DNA of 64,000 bases from Hyalangium ruber (GTDB lineage: Bacteria; Myxococcota; Myxococcia; Myxococcales; Myxococcaceae), in the NCBI RefSeq assembly GCF_034259325.1, contig NZ_JAXIVS010000015.1, positions 228,515 through 292,514 on the forward strand. The letters are read 5' to 3'. Within the stretch, counting starts at the first letter, position 1. Every line of letters starts with the position of its first letter. Shown here one piece after another: positions 59,446 through 64,000 of the stretch. Both the position numbers and the translations under genes were made by a program. The notes beneath the pieces were generated by a model. It made no database searches. It was given only the letters and a program-made list of their open reading frames with translations, and was not told the DNA's origin.

Positions 59446-60081
59446 TCACTGAGGGTGCCGAGCCTCGCCCGTCATGGGCACGAAGCGCACGGGCAACAGG
59501 CGCTCGACCTGGGGAATCCCCCCGTTCCGAACCCGGGTGATGCGCAGCAGCTCCTGCGCGCCCCGCTCTGGCCCCACGGGGATGACCATGCGCCCGCCCG
59601 GCTCGAGCTGCCCCAGGAGCCGAGGAGGCACCGTCTCCGGGGCCGCCGTACCAATGACCGCATCGAAGGGCGCCGCCTCCGGCCAGCCGAGCGTGCCGTC
59701 CCCGAAGCGCAGATACACGTTCTGGAAGCCCAACCGTCGCATCAGCCTCCTCGACGAGCGGGCGAGCGAGGGGACGATCTCCACGGAGTACACCTCACGA
59801 CACAGCTGGGCCAGCACCGCCGTCTGGTAGCCAGAGCCGGTGCCGATCTCCAGCACGCGCTCATGCCCCTTGAGCTGGAGCGCCTGGGACATGAGGGCGA
59901 CGATATAGGGCTGGCTGATGGTCTGCCCGTGGCCGATGGGCAGCGGCGAGTCCTGCGTGGCGGCCGCCCGCGAGTGCTCCGGGACGAAGTCCGCGCGGTC
60001 CAGGCGGGCGATCGCGTCGAGCACCCGTCGGTCCCGAATCCCCTGCCGCTCCAGGAACTCCGCCAGCGCCACATCACCCAT
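59446..60081 (-). CDS. pcm: protein-L-isoaspartate O-methyltransferase
   Basis: 211 residues from the ATG at 60081; a longer upstream reading lacks homology. Methylates isoaspartyl residues to begin repair of aged proteins. The SAM motif VLEIGTGSGYQTAVLAQL follows PLPIGHGQTISQPYIVALM, both PCMT signatures; FGDGTLGWPEAAPFDAVIGTAA and LGQLEPGGRMVIPVG complete the Rossmann-like methyltransferase. The order recG, then pcm, then the zinc-ribbon gene fits a long minus-strand transcription unit. Confidence 0.95.
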   Translation of the reverse strand: MGDVALAEFLERQGIRDRRVLDAIARLDRADFVPEHSRAAATQDSPLPIGHGQTISQPYIVALMSQALQLKGHERVLEIGTGSGYQTAVLAQLCREVYSVEIVPSLARSSRRLMRRLGFQNVYLRFGDGTLGWPEAAPFDAVIGTAAPETVPPRLLGQLEPGGRMVIPVGPERGAQELLRITRVRNGGIPQVERLLPVRFVPMTGEARHPQ

Positions 60082-60145
60082 GGCCGTCCTCCCTATATAA
60101 GGATAGGCACCGCCAGAACCGACCCATGTAGGCAAGGCACCGCGA

Positions 60146-62785
60146 CTATCCGACCTTCGCGAGTGCCAGCCTCCCCTCCCAGCGCTCCTCCAGCGCCTTC
60201 ACCAGCCCCTGGTGCTCGGGGGCTCGCAGGAAGGGATCCCTCTCGAGGATCCGCCGGGCCTCGGCCTGGGCCAGGGAGAGCAGATCCCCATCCCGGGCGA
60301 GGTTGGCGACGGCCAGCTCGGGCAAGCCGCTCTGCCGCGTGCCGAGGAACTCGCCGGGCCCGCGAATCTCCAGGTCCTTCTCGGCGATGACGAAGCCGTC
60401 ATTGCTGTGCTCCATGACGGCGAGCCGCTCGGTGGACTCCCAGGAGCGGGCGAGGCTGGCCACCAGGTAGCAGTGGCTCACGGCCGCGCCACGCCCCACC
60501 CGGCCACGCAGCTGGTGCAATTGGGACAGGCCGAAGCGCTCGGCTGCCTCGATGAGCATGACGGAGGCGTTGGGCACGTCCACGCCCACCTCCACCACGG
60601 TGGTACACACGAGGATGTGGATCCGCTTCTGGCGGAAGTCCTCCATCACCGCGTCCTTCTCCTCGGGCTTCATCCGCCCGTGGAGCAACCCCACGCGTGC
60701 CTGCGGAAACACCAGCTGCACCTTCTCCGCGCCCCGGGTGGCGTCCTCCAGGTCCAGCTTCTCGGACTCCTCCACCAGCGGATAGACGATGTAGGCCTGG
60801 TGGCCCTTGGCGATCTCGGCGGCCACGCCCTCGTAGACGCGGGCGCGCTGCTGCTCGTTGAAGACGCGGGTGGTGACGGGCGTGCGGCCCGGGGGCAGCT
60901 CGTCGATGACGGAGACATCCAGGTCCCCGTACATCGTCATCGCCAGGGTACGGGGAATGGGCGTGGCGGTCATCACCAGCACATCGGGCTTGAGGCCCTT
61001 GCTCATCAGCGAGTGGCGCTGGAGCACGCCGAAGCGGTGCTGCTCGTCGATGACGACGAAGCCCAGCCGCTCGAAGGCCACATCTCCCTCGATGAGGGCG
61101 TGGGTGCCCACGGCGAGGCGGATGTCTCCCCGGGCGACGGCCTCGCGCAGCTCGCGCTTCTGCTTGGCGGTGCCGGCGGCGCTGATCAGCCCCACGCGGA
61201 AGCCCAGCGGCTCCAGGAGGCGGCGGAAGGTGCGCTCGTGCTGCTCGGCGAGGATCTCCGTGGGGGCCATGACGGCCACTTGGTAGCCGTCCTGCAGCGC
61301 GAGCAGCGCGGACACCAGGGCCACGGCCGTCTTGCCGGAGCCCACGTCGCCCTGAACCAGGCGGTTCATGGGCTCGGGGCGCGCCATGTCCTGGGCGATC
61401 TCTTCAATGACTCGGCGCTGCGCCCCCGTGAGCATGAACGGCAGGGCGCTCCGGGCGCGCTCCATGCGAGGCGCGGAGACATCGAAGGCGATGCCGCGCT
61501 CCGTCTTGACGCCCTGGCGCTTGAGGCCCACGCCGAGCTGGAGGAAGAACAGCTCATCGAAGGCCAGCCGCAGGTGCGAGGGGCTGCGGTGGGCGTCGAG
61601 CCGCTCCAGGTCCGCGTCGTCCGGCGGGAAGTGGATGTGACGCAGGGCCTCCGGCAGCGTCATCAGATTGAGCTTCTGGCGCAGGGCCTCGGGCAGGGGC
61701 TCCTCGAGGTGCTGGGCGTAGCTGTCGGCGACACGGGAGGCCAGCTCGCGGTAGGAGCGCTGATCCCCCCGCTCCAGGCCCGGGTAGATGGGGACGATGC
61801 GGTTGAAGTGGATGGAGGAGGACTCGAGATCCTCGGCGGGCTCGATCTCGGGGTGGGCGATCTCCCGGCCGGAGGTGGAGGCGCGCACCTCGCCGGAGAG
61901 CACCAGCCGCTTGCCCACGGTGAAGCGGCCCTTGAGCCACGGGCCGGCGTGGAAGTAGGTGGCGGCGATGGAGCCCGAGCGGTCGGCGACGACGGCCCGG
62001 AAGTAGCGCTTGCCGTTGCGCCCTGCCACGTAGTCGGCGCTCCGGACGACGCCCACGGTGACGCCGCGCTGGCCCGGATCCAGCTCGGCGATGGTCATCA
62101 GCTGACGCCGGTCCTCGTAGCAGCGCGGCAGGAGGAAGAGGATGTCGCCCACGCGCCGCAGGCCCTTCTTGTTTAGGGTGGCCAGGAGCCGCGGCCCCAG
62201 CCGCTTGCCCAAGGTCTTCAGCGCGATGGACAGCGGGCCCGAGCGAGGGGCGATGGAGAGCAGCTTCGCCTCGGAGCGGGACTCCTCGGAGCCAGGGGCG
62301 CGCTTGCGCTTCTTCGGGGCGGCGGCCTTCTTCGCGGCGGCGGGAGCGGCGCGAGCAGGAGCCGGCTGAGCCGGAGGAGGCGTCAGTACCAGCGGCTCAC
62401 ACGGAGGAGGCACCGGCTCCGAGGCCTTCCAGGCAGGAACAGAAGCCACGGCACGCACAGCAGCCACGGTAGGCACACCGCCAGAGCCCCCCTCGGCGGG
62501 AGCACTCCGGGCCACCTGCTCCAGCTCCACGGGGAGCGCCAACCCGCTGAGCTTGAGCGCGCCCACGACACTCCGCAGCGCGGCCTTGCGTCGCTCGGGA
62601 GTAGGATGGTCCACATGCGGCAGGGCGGCGCGCAGCTGCGACAGCGCACGCACATCCACCCCACTGGCCCCCGCGAGCGCCCGCTCCACCACCGTGCGCA
62701 AATCCTTCACGGTGGACAGGTGGGCGAAGTCGCGCTGGCACGCGTAACGAAGCGGTCCGACGAGGCTGGCGAGGGGGTGGCTCAC
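60146..62785 (-). CDS. recG: ATP-dependent DNA helicase RecG, extended N-terminus
   Basis: 879 residues against 693 in E. coli. RecG remodels stalled forks and branched intermediates. The canonical core begins near residue 185, with the wedge (OB) domain, then Walker A LVQGDVGSGKTAVALVSALLAL and the DEQHRFGVLQRHSL box. Motifs VMTATPIPRTLAM and VGVDVPNASVMLIEAAERFGLSQLHQLRGRVGRG are intact. The first ~180 residues are additional: a helical part (1-95) and a Pro/Ala- and Lys-rich linker (APAAAKKAAAPKKRKRAPG) of the same type seen in nucleoid proteins of these bacteria. Such extensions occur in delta-proteobacterial RecG. Separated from greA by a terminator. Confidence 0.95.
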   Translation of the reverse strand: MSHPLASLVGPLRYACQRDFAHLSTVKDLRTVVERALAGASGVDVRALSQLRAALPHVDHPTPERRKAALRSVVGALKLSGLALPVELEQVARSAPAEGGSGGVPTVAAVRAVASVPAWKASEPVPPPCEPLVLTPPPAQPAPARAAPAAAKKAAAPKKRKRAPGSEESRSEAKLLSIAPRSGPLSIALKTLGKRLGPRLLATLNKKGLRRVGDILFLLPRCYEDRRQLMTIAELDPGQRGVTVGVVRSADYVAGRNGKRYFRAVVADRSGSIAATYFHAGPWLKGRFTVGKRLVLSGEVRASTSGREIAHPEIEPAEDLESSSIHFNRIVPIYPGLERGDQRSYRELASRVADSYAQHLEEPLPEALRQKLNLMTLPEALRHIHFPPDDADLERLDAHRSPSHLRLAFDELFFLQLGVGLKRQGVKTERGIAFDVSAPRMERARSALPFMLTGAQRRVIEEIAQDMARPEPMNRLVQGDVGSGKTAVALVSALLALQDGYQVAVMAPTEILAEQHERTFRRLLEPLGFRVGLISAAGTAKQKRELREAVARGDIRLAVGTHALIEGDVAFERLGFVVIDEQHRFGVLQRHSLMSKGLKPDVLVMTATPIPRTLAMTMYGDLDVSVIDELPPGRTPVTTRVFNEQQRARVYEGVAAEIAKGHQAYIVYPLVEESEKLDLEDATRGAEKVQLVFPQARVGLLHGRMKPEEKDAVMEDFRQKRIHILVCTTVVEVGVDVPNASVMLIEAAERFGLSQLHQLRGRVGRGAAVSHCYLVASLARSWESTERLAVMEHSNDGFVIAEKDLEIRGPGEFLGTRQSGLPELAVANLARDGDLLSLAQAEARRILERDPFLRAPEHQGLVKALEERWEGRLALAKVG

Positions 62786-62839
62786 AGGCGGGTCCGAGCG
62801 CTCATCCTAAAGAGTGGGGATGACGTCCCGCACCAAATG

Positions 62840-62873
62840 AAAACGGGGGAGCGAGCCAAGGCCCACTCCCCCG
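62840..62873 (-). terminator. rho-independent terminator of greA
   Basis: Minus strand: CGGGGGAG / CTCCCCCG stem (8 bp; plus coordinates 62844-62851 and 62866-62873) with a 14-base loop, followed by TTTTCATTT. It sits 24 bases after the greA stop and upstream of recG, so recG must have its own promoter or be reached by read-through. Confidence 0.85.
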
Positions 62874-62896
62874 GCTGCCGCTCCAGCGGCGAGGCC

Positions 62897-63409
62897 TCAC
62901 GAGGCGGGCGGCGCCTCTTCATCCGGAGGATCCTCGAAGCGGACCTCCTCGATCTCGTACTCGCGCTCGCCTCCGGGGCTGCGCACGAGGGCGGTGTCGC
63001 CCACCTTCTTGCCGATGAGGGCGCGGGCCACGGGCGAGGTGACGGCCAGCCAGCGCTTTTTGATGTCGGCCTCCAGCTCGCCGACGATCCGGTAGGTGAC
63101 GGCCTTGTCGGTCTCGGCGTCCTTGAGGACGACGGTGGCGCCGAAGACGACCGCGTCGCCCTTGAGCTTGCTGGTGTCGATCACCTCGGCGCGGGCGATC
63201 CAGTCATTGATGTCGAGGATGCGGCCCTCGATGTGGGACTGCTTCTCCTTGGCCGCGTGATACTCGGCGTTCTCGCGCAGGTCCCCGTGCGCGCGTGCCA
63301 CCTCGATCTCCCGGGAGATCTTCAGCCGCTCGACGGTCTGGAGGTGCTTGAGCTCCTCCTTGAGCTTCCGGAGACCGTGAGGGGTCATCGGGATGTTGCC
63401 GCCACTCAT
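62897..63409 (-). CDS. greA: transcription elongation factor GreA
   Basis: 170 residues from the ATG at 63409; AAGGAG lies 8 bases upstream. Stimulates the intrinsic RNA cleavage of backtracked RNA polymerase. The N-terminal coiled coil starts IPMTPHGLRKLKEELKHLQ and its tip carries the acidic DLRENAEYHAAKEKQ with the DxxE pair (DLRENAEYHAAKEKQ) that reaches the polymerase active site. The C-terminal FKBP-like domain runs VFGATVVLKDAETDK to YEIEEVRFEDP. The extra acidic tail (PPDEEAPPAS) is typical of myxobacterial members. A terminator follows the gene. Confidence 0.96.
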   Translation of the reverse strand: MSGGNIPMTPHGLRKLKEELKHLQTVERLKISREIEVARAHGDLRENAEYHAAKEKQSHIEGRILDINDWIARAEVIDTSKLKGDAVVFGATVVLKDAETDKAVTYRIVGELEADIKKRWLAVTSPVARALIGKKVGDTALVRSPGGEREYEIEEVRFEDPPDEEAPPAS

Positions 63410-63592
63410 TGCTACCGCTCCTTCCACCACCGAGACGAGTGCTCGCCTGCCCGCCCGCCACCACAGGCGGAAGGGCAACCACACAGAAAGTTTGGAATGT
63501 AGAGAACGTTTGACAACCGAGCAAACGAAAGCGGCAGGCCCTGTGCGGCTGGGCCTTGGGTGTCTGGCAGGCAACCCATTAGGCTGGCCGCC

Positions 63593-64000
63593 ATGCTGCT
63601 GGTCCGTGAGGTCCGAACGCTGGCGGGGAACCTGACGAACGAAGACTTTCGTCGGCAGGTGGGCCCCTTCGTCCTCGTGCGGCGGCCGCCGGACCCCGTG
63701 GTGGCGAAGATGGCGATGCGGCTGGGGGCCCAGCGCACCAAGGTGGCGCGCACCTCGGCCGACTCCAAGATTCTGATGGCGGAGCTGCTCCAGCAGTTCG
63801 ATGATCTGGGCGTGGCCACCCTCCCCCCCATCCACGGCAGCGAGGAGCTGACGGTCGGGCGACTGCCCGACAACGATCTCGTGGTGGATGACCCCTCCGT
63901 GTCCAAGCGCCACGCGATGCTGCGGTGGGACAACGTGGCGCGCCGGTGCGTGGTGTCGGACCTGGGCTCGCGCAACGGAACGACGATCAACGCCGACTAC
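63593..64000 (+). CDS. FHA-domain protein, N-terminal part (3' end outside window)
   Basis: 136 codons from the ATG at 63593 to the window edge, open to the right. The first ~75 residues are an unrecognised domain; residues ~85-136 are a FHA domain with GSEELTVGRLPDNDLVVDDPSVSKRHA.. and SDLGSRNGTTIN, the GR..D, SxxH and NGT signatures. FHA domains bind phosphothreonine peptides, so this is a reader for the Ser/Thr kinases of this organism. It is divergent from greA across a 183-base region; the remainder of the gene is unknown. Confidence 0.85.
   Translation, partial: MLLVREVRTLAGNLTNEDFRRQVGPFVLVRRPPDPVVAKMAMRLGAQRTKVARTSADSKILMAELLQQFDDLGVATLPPIHGSEELTVGRLPDNDLVVDDPSVSKRHAMLRWDNVARRCVVSDLGSRNGTTINADY

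Noticed and set aside
60212-62176. A 654-codon plus-strand open frame opposite recG
   Set aside because: recG has intact helicase motifs on the minus strand; the opposite reading is featureless.

Overview
The window is high-GC chromosomal DNA (roughly two thirds G+C or more, strongly biased third positions) from a delta-proteobacterium of the Myxococcales. Cystobacterineae relatives such as Archangium, Cystobacter or Stigmatella fit best. Reasons are the density of Ser/Thr protein kinases, FHA, MJ0042 zinc-ribbon, TPR and VIT/VWA proteins, many lipoproteins, and GTG starts. Genes are tightly packed; about 50 protein genes and one tRNA gene can be supported. There is no rRNA, CRISPR array or intact insertion sequence.

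Layout. 1-2.4 kb: the 3' end of an APP1-domain (DUF2183) gene, htpX protease and a TerC-family membrane protein, then tRNA-Val(CAC) on the minus strand with its own terminator. 2.6-8.9 kb (minus): a lid-less Hsp70 with an SCP2-like protein and a small helical protein, then a UvrD/PcrA-like helicase and a repeat lipoprotein. 9-16.5 kb: NlpC/P60-like lipoprotein, GT2 glycosyltransferase, an MJ0042 zinc-ribbon/TPR-like membrane protein with a repeated T[RQ][IV]FG motif, a ComEA-like DNA-binding protein, aspartokinase and histidine ammonia-lyase. 16.5-26.6 kb: giant VIT-VWA lipoprotein, membrane Ser/Thr kinase, GH5 lipoprotein, isochorismatase-like hydrolase, M14 carboxypeptidase, Ig-like lipoprotein and a small exported protein. 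26.6-37.4 kb: large-subunit catalase, a coupled aldo/keto reductase and FAD oxidase pair, a propeller-M28-PDZ peptidase, CBS protein, DUF3185-like membrane protein, SDR, Nudix and a histone H1-like basic protein. 37.4-46.1 kb: leuS, a 1304-residue kinase/AAA/TPR signalling protein, an HSL-type esterase and a divergent SEDS-like membrane protein.

46.2-49.3 kb is the compositional outlier: an AT-richer islet holding two co-directional genes, one with a DGQHR/ParB-like motif (DGMQR) and one with a C-terminal HEPN-type RNxxxH motif. It is bracketed by a 12-bp direct repeat (GATGGCGAGTTG). It resembles a small horizontally acquired defence or toxin-type cassette and is the best candidate for an undescribed system.

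49.4-64 kb returns to host composition: a Gfo/Idh/MocA oxidoreductase, a 1687-residue TPR protein, and a minus-strand housekeeping cluster reading greA | recG - pcm - zinc-ribbon protein - thrC - small membrane protein - tmk - MoCF-domain protein, with two 4-bp stop/start overlaps. A divergent FHA-domain gene runs off the right end.

All function calls come from reading motifs by eye and knowledge of families; no database search was run. Residue positions are counted from the chosen start and may be off by a few.
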